A stretch of DNA of 64,000 nt from Thysanoteuthis rhombus (taxonomy: Eukaryota > Mollusca > Cephalopoda > Oegopsida > Thysanoteuthidae), in the NCBI GenBank assembly GCA_963457665.1, contig OY735203.1, positions 21,805,674 to 21,869,673 of the forward strand. Reading direction: 5' to 3'. Made by a program: the position numbers and the translations under genes. Shown here piece after piece: positions 35,696-45,739 of this stretch. The first letter of the stretch is position 1; each line of letters opens with the position of its first letter. The notes under the pieces are model-generated. The model was not told the origin of the DNA. It ran no database searches and saw only the letters and a list, made by a program, of their open reading frames with translations.

Positions 35696-35761
<66 letters not shown>

Positions 35762-35762
35762 T
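35695..35762 (+). repeat. (TAA)n tail of R4-like copy F
   Basis: About 22 AAT units start right after GTGTGAACACACACA, the end of the 3' UTR. Confidence 0.95.
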
Positions 35763-35868
35763 CCCATTTCAGTGTATTGTCTCTACCTTTGAGTGTCGGA
35801 ATGAGGGAAGATTTGTATGTTTAAAATTTTTGTATGGACTGATTTCTGGATATCTGAAGGCATGCCAA

Positions 35869-35870
<2 letters not shown>

Positions 35871-35926
<56 letters not shown>
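35871..35926. repeat. (AT)n microsatellite
   Basis: Pure AT run. The R4-like fragment at 35930-36034 stops exactly at its right edge. Confidence 0.97.
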
Positions 35927-35928
<2 letters not shown>

Positions 35929-35929
35929 T

Positions 35930-36034
35930 TATTGTTGAATAGTTTAACCTCGAGCAGAATTGATAATTTTCCAGCTTTTGTAAATAATTTAGCTCATTTA
36001 AACACAATGGAGAGTGATTAAAAGATCTGCACAT
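35930..36034 (-). mobile_element. Short R4-like RT fragment E
   Basis: The minus strand aligns with 37150-37070 of copy D (ELNYLQKLENYQFCSRLNYS versus EVYCLQELENHRFCFRLNYT), the stretch just before RT box 5. It is cut at the (AT)n array on its 3' side. Confidence 0.7.
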
Positions 36035-36240
36035 TTTGGTACCTCTCTAAACACCCACATCTACCCTCAGAGCCTGATAAATAGGAACAAAGCCTATTGC
36101 TAGACCAGTAACTATTGCTTTGTCTTGTCAGATATAATCGTAGATCATGAATAATTCTATTTCTACAGCGGTGCCTCTTATTCACCAGACAAGAGCCCTT
36201 TCAACAACTTCTGCTTTAACAAGACAGCAAGCATTCGTAG

Positions 36241-36241
<1 letters not shown>

Positions 36242-36317
<76 letters not shown>

Positions 36318-36351
36318 TAGATAGATAGATAGATTGATAGATAGATAGATT
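36242..36351. repeat. (AT)n(GA)n(GATA)n compound microsatellite
   Basis: About 38 bp AT, about 34 bp GA, then about 9 GATA units. Confidence 0.96.
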
Positions 36352-36354
36352 GGA

Positions 36355-36715
36355 GCAGATGTACAATGGGATATATGTTTAGACAGGGATAAAGGTAGAC
36401 ACAAGATTAATTGACTAAAATAGATATGGGCATCTTGGTAGATGATATGAACAAATGTAGATAGATAGATGTTTTGGACAATCAGGTTTCTTTCGTGTAG
36501 CCATGTCCACGGCCACTCGTCTGCAATCTTCTGAATCTTACGTGGTGCGGGTTTTCATCCGACCTTTCTTCATTTCTTGTCTGTTTTGCTACTACCGCGT
36601 TCCAAGTTTTTTGTTCGTTTCGCTTCGTAAAACATATTCGCTGCTTTCTTGCACATACTTTTGTAATTGAAGTTCTCCCTCTGTCTATCCAAAAAATAGA
36701 TCTGTGTAGTCCATT
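36355..36715. other. Unannotated DNA
   Basis: Continuing degenerate GATA-like words to about 36475; otherwise nothing. Confidence 0.4.
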
Positions 36716-36719
36716 CCTT

Positions 36720-37248
36720 TCCAGTTTTTTTTATATTTAGCTTGGTCTTTGATACTTTATCTTCCTAAACTATTCCTTTTTTTATTTCCTCTTTCATTTC
36801 ATCCCGTTTTATCGCGTCACATACGAGAACTTCCAGGAATTAACATCTGTCCCGTGAGGTCAATGCACTGATTTTTGTTGCTGTCCGGTGATTTGATTCC
36901 ACTTGCCACAATAAGCTTCCCCTGTGCATTACCATAAGAGGGCATTCTTCTGTTCCTAACTCTATCCCAGAGTCGTTGTTGAACAACATTTCGAACTCTT
37001 CCCTGTTCTTTGAAAATGGTTTTATGTCGTCCATGCACACAAGGTAGTTGAGTTTTCCCTTGATATCAGCTATGCTAATTATTGTATAGTTTAACCTGAA
37101 GCAGAATCGATGATTTTCCAGCTCTTGTAAACAATATACCTCTTTTAAACACAAACTTGGAAAATTGATATCCTCTGCAGGATGACGACCGGATCACTGC
37201 TGGAGCCCAAGGGAACACCTATCGGTTATGACGCTCAGATCAGTACCG
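36720..37248 (-). mobile_element. R4/Dong-like non-LTR retrotransposon copy D, RT domain only
   Basis: The minus strand from 37248 contains an IFQ-type piece of the RGIFQGD box near 37175. It then has LEVYCLQELENHRF-like sequence and KLNYLVCMDDIKPFSKNREE, in which the RT active site YMDD is CMDD (37037-37026). DSGIELGTEECPLMVM, GIKSPDSNKNQCID and VLVCDAIKRDEMKEEIK follow, all parallel to copy F. It begins (5') directly at the (TTA)n array at 37249-37424 and fades near 36720, so it is truncated at both ends. Confidence 0.8.
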
Positions 37249-37273
37249 CATTATTATTACTATTATTATTATA

Positions 37274-37321
<48 letters not shown>

Positions 37322-37355
37322 GTTGTTGTTGTTGTTGTTGTTGTTGTTATTATTA

Positions 37356-37423
<68 letters not shown>

Positions 37424-37424
37424 G
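37249..37424. repeat. (TTA)n-(TTG)n-(TTA)n compound array
   Basis: About 23 TTA/ATT units, then about 9 TTG units (37320-37347), then about 25 TTA units. On the minus strand it is (TAA)n immediately 5' of copy D. Confidence 0.96.
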
Positions 37425-37837
37425 AATGCATTCGTTCTCCATAAGCAGTCCCGAAAAAATGATTGTCACAATTTTCCTGTAAACAATATCATAATGCGTA
37501 GTCTATCGCGTAAGCGTGCTCGGTCGTTCCAATTAAATTAATTGACACCGTTTTCATAGAGTTATTCAAATATTAATTATTCAAGCTGGTTTATAAGTTG
37601 AACAGTGTTAATGGATCTGCTGAAAACATGTTCTCAAATAATTGCGTAAAAAAACTGATTGCAAGACAAGGTTTCATGTTAAAGTTTCAAATTCCCTGAT
37701 ACCAGATTATGTTTGTTTTTATCCGATAACTTTAAATAATAATCTAGGATTCCCGTTCCTTGAGAAGATTTGAAGATAAAAAAGGAGGAAGGAATGAAAA
37801 ATAAGGATAAGAAAGGCAAAAGACTGAGACGAATACA

Positions 37838-38006
37838 GTGTGAGCAAAAAGTAATCATAAATTACCAAAATTGAATCTAAGTTCAATAGAAATACAACCA
37901 ATACAGATGTAAAAACAAGACTGTAACTCTATTGAAGATTGAAAAATTATTTAGAATCACCAGAAATTAAAAAAAAACCCATCAATTTGAAGCTGTATAG
38001 GGCAAC
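37838..38006 (+). mobile_element. Tc1/mariner-type MITE, left portion
   Basis: Starts TACAGTGTGAGCAAAAAGTA, the near inverted complement of the right end GGATACTTTTTGCAATCACT at 38634-38653. Near 37980-38000 it reaches ATCAATTTGAAGCTGTATAG, which in the uninterrupted family member at 52.4 kb lies in the right arm. The RTE copy follows, so the MITE is split. Confidence 0.75.
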
Positions 38007-38014
38007 GAATCTCC

Positions 38015-38559
38015 ATGAGACCCTCAAAAGAAGAAGAAATCAAGCGAAGAATCACACTAGGATGGCAAGCCTTTGGCAGAGCTAGCTCAACCTTCAAAAA
38101 TAATAAGATCCCATTAATCCTAAAGAGAAGGGTGAATAACCAATGCATCCTCCCAATAGTCACTTATGGAGCTGAAACATGGAACCTAACCAAGAGACAG
38201 ATATGCAAATTGAGAACCATGCAATGTGCACATGAAAGAATAATGCTGGGCCTCACATGGAGAGACCACAAAACAGCACAGTACATCCGAGAAAAGACAA
38301 GCGTTAGAAACATCATAGAATCCATTAAAAATCTCAAATGGCGGTGGGCTGGCCATGTTGCAAGAATGGCAGACGATCGATGGACATCACGACTCACAAC
38401 ATGGATTCCCCGAGACCACATGCGCAACCGAGGCCGGCAAAATGTTAGATGGATAGACGAGCTAGACAAGTTCCGGAAGTACTGGCTCCGTGACGCCCAT
38501 GATAGAGAAGTGTGGCAAATCCTGGGGAAGGTCTATGTCCAACGACGGACGCTAAAAGA

Positions 38560-38563
<4 letters not shown>
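38015..38563 (+). pseudogene. RTE endonuclease-reverse transcriptase, C-terminal 180 residues, still open
   Basis: An uninterrupted frame of about 182 codons covers the region after the RT core. Motifs: EEEIKRRITLGWQAFGR (residues 6-22), PIVTYGAETW (47-56), LKWRWAGHVARM (107-118), WIPRD (130-134), RGRQNVRWIDEL (139-150) and VWQILGKVY (166-174). These are the usual C-terminal marks of RTE-type proteins. The endonuclease and RT catalytic domains are missing by 5' truncation, so the Met at the frame start is not a real start. The stop is the first TGA of the (TGA)n tail, so every following triplet is also a stop. Confidence 0.88.

Positions 38564-38601
<38 letters not shown>
38561..38601 (+). 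repeat. (TGA)n tail of RTE copy 2
   Basis: About 13 TGA units, in frame with and including the ORF stop. Confidence 0.95.
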
Positions 38602-38602
<1 letters not shown>

Positions 38603-38655
38603 CTTATGATAAAATGAACGTTCGCAATACATCGGATACTTTTTGCAATCACTGT
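38602..38655 (+). mobile_element. Tc1/mariner-type MITE, right portion
   Basis: ACATCGGATACTTTTTGCAA then TCACTGTA restores the right terminal inverted repeat of the MITE begun at 37838. Confidence 0.72.
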
Positions 38656-38659
38656 ATAT

Positions 38660-41105
38660 ATAAGTAAAAAAAAAAGATACATGAATGATAATACCATCAC
38701 AGTGCTGTGTAAAATCAGATAATACCTGAAGCTGCTTTATAAATAAGATTGGAGAAAGCCACTTAAAAATGGAAAACACAAGAGGAAAATAAAGATTGTA
38801 ATTTTTCTACCTAAAAACTACGACCATACAAGTCAGTTGTTGCTTCGTTCGATCAAAAAGCTATAATACGTATTTCGAACATCATTTTTACTAAATAACT
38901 TTTCCGGGTGTTCCATGACTAAAGTAAAAGACCTTCGTAGTGATTAATTAAAGGAAGGCTCGAACAAAAATAACTGAAAAAGAAAACAAAGGGATCATAA
39001 AGAACGAAATAAATAACGAAAGAGAGAGAAGAAGAAAAAAAAAGAAAAAAGAGAAAGAAAAAATTTAAGAATGAAAAAAAAAAGGAAGAAAGAGAGAATG
39101 AATAAATGTGTGGTCGTTATAAAGAAGAAACGACGATAGAAACAAAATAATCCATTTATTTAGGAAGGGGCGTAGCTAGAGATCTAGGGTCCCAGGGTGC
39201 TTTGCTCCGGAGATGTCCGTCCCACATCTAGTGATATTTGGCAATTGGAATGAATTGGGTCAATTTCTTAGATTAGGGAGACGCTAGAGGGTGGGGCTGT
39301 CCCATAATCCCATCACCCCACGTATGTACGTCTGTATATATAGAAAACCATGCACCCTTTTCTATTTGTCTTTTTTGTCTTTGCAGAAAAACATACTTCC
39401 TATCTGGTGTTTAAAACAATCGACTCATCCACTTAAACGAGTTCATTAATACGACGTGGACATTTATTTTTGCTATTCGATAGAATAGTAATAAAGAATA
39501 TGGGATGTCAGCTCAAATAGAGTTTCAAATAAAGAAAAAACGCACTTTTAATTTTCCAGTTGGATAATATATCTATCCCTTTACAATATACTTGTTCGCG
39601 TTGAGAAACATAAAAAGGAGACATGAGCAGTTAATGAACAAGACGAGTTTGGGCATTTAACAGTCATTTGGGCGTTCGACTAACCAGCTGGTGAGAGCGA
39701 AATTTGACAAGGATTAAATTCCTGCTGCAGCTTATTTCTTCAATTATTTATCTATATTCTATACTATTACATATCTGTATTCTAGGACAAATAGCATATT
39801 AACTGATGACTGCTCTAATAGAGTCTTAATTCAAAAAAATGCATTTATAATTGTTTTGTTTACAAAGTCATCAGAACGATTACATAGTGAACAAACGATA
39901 ACCCTAACCAGAGAAAATTTACACATTGTAACACGATAACAAGGTATATGTGAAATAGGGGAAAAGACGCTGAAAAAAATACCTAAATTGCATTGACAGA
40001 TGTTTGGAGATAAGTTACTGACACAAAATACTTGAGCATTGGAGGATCATCATGAGCGCCTACCATAGTGATACAGTTAACCCTCCTTGAAAGAGACCAT
40101 TCCTTACTCTACACTCTATAACACAAGCCCAGAAGCCCCTTTTCACATCCAAATTCTTTGACTGGACAGGGTAGCTTAAACAAGAAATGAATGAATGAAC
40201 TTCACATCTGTTTTTCTCAGAACCCATAATACACCTTTTCACACTCTATTATTTTTCGCTTCTTTAGAATCTATTTGTCACCTAAGCATCTATTTGTGCT
40301 TTTTCCTATCCTTCCCAACCAGCACATCAGTCTATCCGAAACTGTTATTCTATCTATTTGCATGGCTAATCTTTCTTTATACATTATTTCTTCATTTTAA
40401 ACAATTTGCTGATCAATCAGACTCTTCAGGACATAAGTAATTCCTACCATCCGAAGGGATTAACGTTTTAGTCTTTTTGTCATGTAATCTGCATAATGTT
40501 AACAGGACAGTTTGCTTGACATAACTTACCTTAATTATTCTGTCTATTTCTTACCCTATCTTGATTTTTCTGTTTACAATCAAGGTAAATAGTAGTCATG
40601 ATATCATTTATAATGTTTGGTAATTCTTCATCTGAGAAAAACAGGAAATTAAAATGATAGAAGCAGTTACTTCGGCCTTTAAAATCATAAGTTGAGTGAT
40701 TTATATAAAGGAAGAAGATAATGCAAAATGAAAGAATTCTATATGTTTATGATGTATTCTCAGAGATTTATTCGTAAATATCTTCATGCATTACACAGAT
40801 TTTTTTCAGACCCATTATCGAGTTTTCATTGCCGATTGTAAAGATCAAAATGTACCCAATACTTTGCAAAAAGGTCATTTCAATACACTCAACATATGCC
40901 TTCAGAATTGACAGAATTCGAACCAAGAATCAATACTAAATAATTAATAGACCACAAGACACTCATATAACACACATCCCTTTGTATCCCCATCATACTT
41001 TTTCCGAAAAAGCTGGAATGCACTGGCAAAACGTCGAAGTAAAATAAAGAAATTGTACAAAACATGCTTTTCTGAAATAGTCATTTAACTCAAATAAATG
41101 CATTT
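38660..41105. other. Unannotated DNA with a MITE half and purine tract
   Basis: Includes an A/G-rich tract (39000-39105) and one MITE arm (40836-40930). No coding motif was seen. Confidence 0.4.
40836..40930 (+). mobile_element. Half of a Tc1/mariner-type foldback MITE
   Basis: GATCAAAATGTACCCAATAC ... CAGAATTGACAGAATTCGAA matches the left arm of the family at 52209. No right arm follows. Confidence 0.5.
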
Positions 41106-41112
41106 CACTCTA

Positions 41113-41121
41113 ATATATATA

Positions 41122-41192
<71 letters not shown>
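41113..41192. repeat. (AT)n(CT)n(AT)n compound microsatellite
   Basis: ATATATATCTATCTCTCTCT then about 40 bp AT. Confidence 0.95.
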
Positions 41193-41194
<2 letters not shown>

Positions 41195-41196
<2 letters not shown>

Positions 41197-42760
41197 CGTT
41201 GAGCAGCGTGAAGAAATACGTTGAAGACCTTGTTGCATTACGTAAAAGATCAGATAAGGACAATTCCAGGGTAATTACACATGAGAGAATGTCTCGGCGC
41301 ATTGTCAGAAGCTATATTCAATAGATTGATCAATCTAGCGTGTCCAAATGATCTCGATGCTGAATTTTGTGCATTTTAAAGATATGTCAAGCCTGATATT
41401 CGACCACCTTCAAAGCCGAGGAGCCAGGTGAAACGGTTGGAATTGGCAAGAAAGTATTCCAAAAACTTGCTTCAACGTTGCTCTTTTCACTGGCTACCCT
41501 AGATGAATTGGACTGACGGAGGGCGGGTTGGATTACAAGGGTTGGCGTCCTGTATGACAAAATTGTTGGAGGAGTTATGTTACCTGCTGGCATAGAAGGA
41601 AACAAATTGTCTGGATCCCGTCAGGTTCCAGATGCAGTAAAATGACTTCCTGGCTCACGTTGAATGCTTGAGGTTAATTTTCAGCCTTTGTTTAGGGATT
41701 GGTCACTTGATCAGCATATGAAACAAACCTTCATGCCAGACAACTACCTTTCACAAATTGTGAAATACAACGATTAACTCCCTAACTAAAATCGGTTCCA
41801 GGGACGGTAGAATTATGAATTGGCCACCTACAGCATTTGTATGAAGATAGGTCATAGACTCATGTCTGTGATTTGTAGTCAAGGACTTACATTTCAAAGT
41901 AAACAACAGTTTTGTTTTCAAAATCGCATGCATATAAATTACTTCAGTAATCTAAGTATATAAGTTTTATTGCTGGCATAAACTTTCCAAGGTCTAACTA
42001 TATACCATTTGATGATTTGATCATTATATGATTTATGTCTTAGTGAGTGTTTCTACCCATGCTCAATAATTTAGTATGATGAACATTGAGGAATTACAAG
42101 AAAAACTGCGTACATACAAGTTCACTATTTGCAGCCATTTGATATTAAGAATTATTAGATTCCTTCCACTGCAGCCGAATAAGGGTCCGAAAAAAACACA
42201 CTTGCATAATAATTTGGCACACCCTGTATCGATATATAGAATGAAGCATACATTGCATGCATTTTTAAAACGGAGAGTTATAATTGTTCACGACCAACAA
42301 AGTTCCTACAGGCCTTTGGCATAATTGACAAACGGATGGTACTTGGTGTCAGTTTGTCGTGTCAATCGAAGCAAATACAAATCGTCAATTCAGCTTCTAC
42401 GCAAGGCTGTTTATGAAAAAAAAAAAAAGAAGAAAGGAATGCATTGTTGGTTCGGGAAGGAAATTGCGAAAAGAAAAATACAGCCTGCCAAAAATGACAA
42501 ACTGTCAAACAAAATGTTGCTGACAAGGGAAAAATGACTATGAATTCGATCGATTTTCGTGGCTCTATTATCAAGCTGCTTCTTGGGTCGGATAGTTGCT
42601 TTTTCACCTCCAGCGCCATTGGTCAGAAATCAAGTCTACGTAAAATAACAATCGAAACAGGATTTTTAATACCGACCCTATAATTAAGCAACCCCACCTT
42701 TTTGGGAAAGTTGAGGTGACACAATCTTCCCACACCGAATTATCCTTGGGCCTTAATTAG
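41195..42760. other. Unannotated DNA, possible decayed DNA transposon
   Basis: A few phrases (KRLELARKYSKNLLQ near 41433-41480) are faintly like mariner/Tc1 proteins, but no catalytic motif could be placed. Otherwise nothing. Confidence 0.3.
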
Positions 42761-42761
42761 A

Positions 42762-42764
42762 TCA

Positions 42765-42828
<64 letters not shown>
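42762..42828. repeat. (AT)n microsatellite
   Basis: Pure AT run. Confidence 0.97.
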
Positions 42829-42830
<2 letters not shown>

Positions 42831-42924
42831 CTATGTCATGGTGAATATGATTTATAATTGTGTTTGAACTATAACGAATTATGAAAGAACCTTTCCTTCA
42901 TAATTGCATTTATCCCGAAAATCC

Positions 42925-43390
42925 TAAAAAAGGAGAGTACACAATCAATGCATCCTCTGAGTAGTCACTTATGGAGCTGAAACATGGAACTTAACCAAGA
43001 GACATACTTCCGAACTGAGAAGGAAGCAACACGCCTGTGAGAGAATCATACTTAACCTCACATGGAAAGATCACAATACAGCACAGTATAACTGGAAGAA
43101 AACAGAAGTCAGAGACATCAATTAGTCTATTAGAAATCTTAAATGGCAAAAGACAGGATATGTTGCAAGAATGACAGTAAAGAGACGGACATCACGACTC
43201 ACAAAATAGATCCCCAGAGACCAACAGAATACAAGATATAGGGATGAACTGGACAAATTCAGAAAGAGATGGCTCTGCAACGCCCATGATAGAAAAATGT
43301 GACGGATCCTGGGGAGGGTCTATGTCTAACAATGATGATAAAAGTCTGATGATGACGATGATGACGATGATGATGATAATGATGATTACA
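42925..43390 (+). mobile_element. RTE-type non-LTR retrotransposon copy 3
   Basis: Aligns along its length with copy 2 from CCTAAA(A/G)A to the C-terminal end, for example GTCACTTATGGAGCTGAAAC and CCTGGGGAGGGTCTATGTC. Many in-frame stops are present. The tail (43320-43390) is a mixed (GATGAC/GATGAT)n. Confidence 0.88.
43340..43390 (+). repeat. (GATGAC)n/(GAT)n tail of RTE copy 3
   Basis: CTGATGATGACGATGATGAC-type triplets with ACG and AAT variants. Confidence 0.88.
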
Positions 43391-43394
43391 AACC

Positions 43395-44970
43395 AGTTCA
43401 TTTGATATACAGGATATCAATTTTTGAATGTCATTTGGATGTAGCTGGCTTTTCAAGAATTATATTGACGCTATTAGTTTACAAATTGATAAATAATGTC
43501 AAAAAAAGCATTCTATAATCCCCCGTTTAATTGATATTTGACACTTTCGATAGAAAATTACATGGATATCCGAAACTGTATCTGATAAGACTTATACATG
43601 TATTTCTATGGATATATAAAGGACATAAAATTTACAGAAAAACAAACCTCTGACATGAAATATGCTCATATTAGGACACAGATGTCAGGTTGTTTACTTG
43701 GCTCCGCGCAGCGGCAAATTTGATATGGAGTCGAGTTTGGGGTGGGATCTTCGTTTGCCTAAAAATTGGCTCTTGTCCCCGAAAGTAGTGTGGCGCCGAC
43801 ATTCAGAGGAAGCTTAACTTGATCTCATAACAATTCCTGAGCAAGCTTGGCATGGCTTATCATCGCTTATGCAGAGCCATACTACGCCTCAGTTACCATA
43901 ATTGGCAATGGCATGACAGCTGCGTCCTGCTGATCAGAACCTCCAAGCCACAGAAGATGCAAAGAAACCGGACGCAAATGACTCGTGATGCCAATGACCG
44001 GGACGCATTTGACCAGAACACAGTTATCCAGGACACAAATGCCCTAGGACCATATATTTTCATAAACATAGCGCTGTGAAAACAACAGCTGTACTGCCAA
44101 CAAAGTCTTTATCAGAGAATAACCCTGGAGTCAGGCATGATTTTCAAGCTGTCCGGCAAATTGTCCACAACAATTCATCCACAACAATTTATCTACACAT
44201 GTATAGATTCATACATTTGCGAAAAAATACATATACACACACATTTACAAGCAAAAACATACACCCATACATATAAACACATACAAACATACTTACATAC
44301 CCATAAACTTACATACATAAGTATGTACACATTTGTATCCGTATGCACGTAATTATGTGTTTGTATGTATTATATCAGGATATACATTATTGTCGATGAA
44401 TTATTTGTTTGGATATATTTCGGATGAATTGTAATCGTTGATAAATTGCTTATGATTTGGGACCGTATCATCATCACCGATAACTGGAAGTAGTACCTTG
44501 AGGTATCACGGGACTTTTGTGGCTTTTCCTGTCACTGCATGGGCATGCTGGAAGGAAAGGCAGCCTCAGCATTTCTATTCCTATTCAAAACTTTTTCAGG
44601 CACATTCAAACGTGAAAGAATATTTTACAATTTATCGCACCAGAGCCATACAAGCGTGAAACTTGATATTAATTGTACGTATGCAGGTATTTCTGAAATG
44701 GCCGAATGCATATCAAGCATAATGTATTGCCACAATAAGAAATCGTGCCTATCTTATATTATGCTTTATGAGTATATTCTCTCATACTGTCACATTTACG
44801 ACCCAGTTTTTGTTTCCAATACAGATTCTGACGATGAAACGATTTTTTTCACAAATAAGACTTCATAATCATGTAGGGAAAACAAACTACTTGAATTTAT
44901 AAAAGTTCAATCAGGCTTCAAAAAACAACAATAGTAAATTTCAGAAAATAAAGAAGGAAATATGCATCTC
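43395..44970. other. Unannotated DNA with a small degenerate minisatellite
   Basis: About 43958-44045 repeats GACGCAAATGAC/GACGCATTTGACC/GACACAAATGCCC words. A 109-codon frame at 44539-44868 (+) has no recognised domain. Confidence 0.4.
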
Positions 44971-44971
44971 T

Positions 44972-44972
<1 letters not shown>

Positions 44973-45026
<54 letters not shown>
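44973..45026. repeat. (AT)n microsatellite
   Basis: Pure AT run. Confidence 0.96.
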
Positions 45027-45028
<2 letters not shown>

Positions 45029-45122
45029 CATGGTATCCATTAAAAGTGATAGGATTTTTATGTCATCTACGGATAGATTATCATTTTAAAATATTTCTCT
45101 TTTGATACGTCTCACTCTCTTC

Positions 45123-45240
45123 ATCATCATCAGCAGCAGCAGCAGCCTTGGAATGTCTGCTGTTGTTCATAGACTTTCCCTGTGATTCCCCAGATCCCTC
45201 TATTACGGGTATTGCGTAGTCAATATTTATCAAATATCAA
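45123..45240 (-). mobile_element. RTE-type retrotransposon copy 4, very short 3' end
   Basis: The minus strand from about 45235 aligns with the last 90 bp of the RTE coding end (on the plus strand GTTCATAGACTTTCCCTG corresponds to GGACATAGACCTTCCCCG of copy 1). It ends in (CTG)5(ATG)3 (CATCATCATCAGCAGCAGC on plus). Confidence 0.75.
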
Positions 45241-45477
45241 ATATATCCTTCTTCAGCAATTGCAATGAATATAAATCATTGTTTAAAACGAGGGTACTGT
45301 AGTGGAATATCCAGAGAAGTTCGAATCCATCACAAAATCAAATAGGATTTCATGAATCCTTATATAATTAACTATCTATCCATCTATCTATTTATTGATT
45401 TAATGAATTGGCAAGAATAACTGACGTTGCTCATTCCTTCATATTAGTTAAATAAATGTAATTATTTGAGTTAGCCA

Positions 45478-45735
45478 TCATCATTATCATCCTTTCAACC
45501 TCCATCGTTGAACATAGACGTTCCCTAGGATTTGGCTGACCTCTCTATCATGGACAACACAGAGCCAGTACTCACTGAACTTGTCTATTTCGTCACACCA
45601 GCCACAGTTTTGCATTTGATTTCTAGGGAACCATGCTGTGAGTCGTGATATCAATCGGCTGTCTGACATTTTTGCAAGATAACCAGCGGATTGCCATTTG
45701 GATTTTCTCATGTTTTTTATGATATCCCTGATTTT
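45478..45735 (-). mobile_element. RTE-type retrotransposon copy 5
   Basis: The minus strand aligns with the RTE C-terminal end: KWQSAGYLAKMSDSRLISRL, then WFPRNQMQ, FSEYWLCVVHDREVSQILG and VYVQRWRLKG. It ends at (ATG/ATA)n near 45478-45492. A 74-codon piece is still open. 5'-truncated. Confidence 0.88.
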
Positions 45736-45739
45736 TCTA

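Larger units (their letters stand above)
38007..38601 (+). mobile_element. RTE-type non-LTR retrotransposon copy 2, 3' end nested in a MITE
   Basis: A 5'-truncated insertion of about 595 bp made of the C-terminal coding end and a (TGA)n tail. It is the best-preserved of six RTE copies here and lies inside a MITE whose two parts are at 37838-38006 and 38602-38655. There is essentially no 3' UTR between the stop codon and the repeat tail, as known for RTE-clade elements. Confidence 0.9.

Noticed and set aside
39165..39330. GGGGCGTAGCTAGAGATCTAGG segment resembling the end of a DNA transposon
   Set aside because: No inverted partner or coding capacity identified.
41195..41940. Possible mariner/Tc1 transposase
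   Set aside because: Only one faint phrase (KRLELARKYSKNLLQ); no catalytic Asp motif or inverted repeat could be placed.
42180..42240. AATAATTTGGCACACCCTGT, resembling a mariner or MITE end
   Set aside because: No matching inverted partner was found in the window.
44539..44868. 109-codon frame (+)
   Set aside because: No recognised domain and no homologous copy; left as unannotated.
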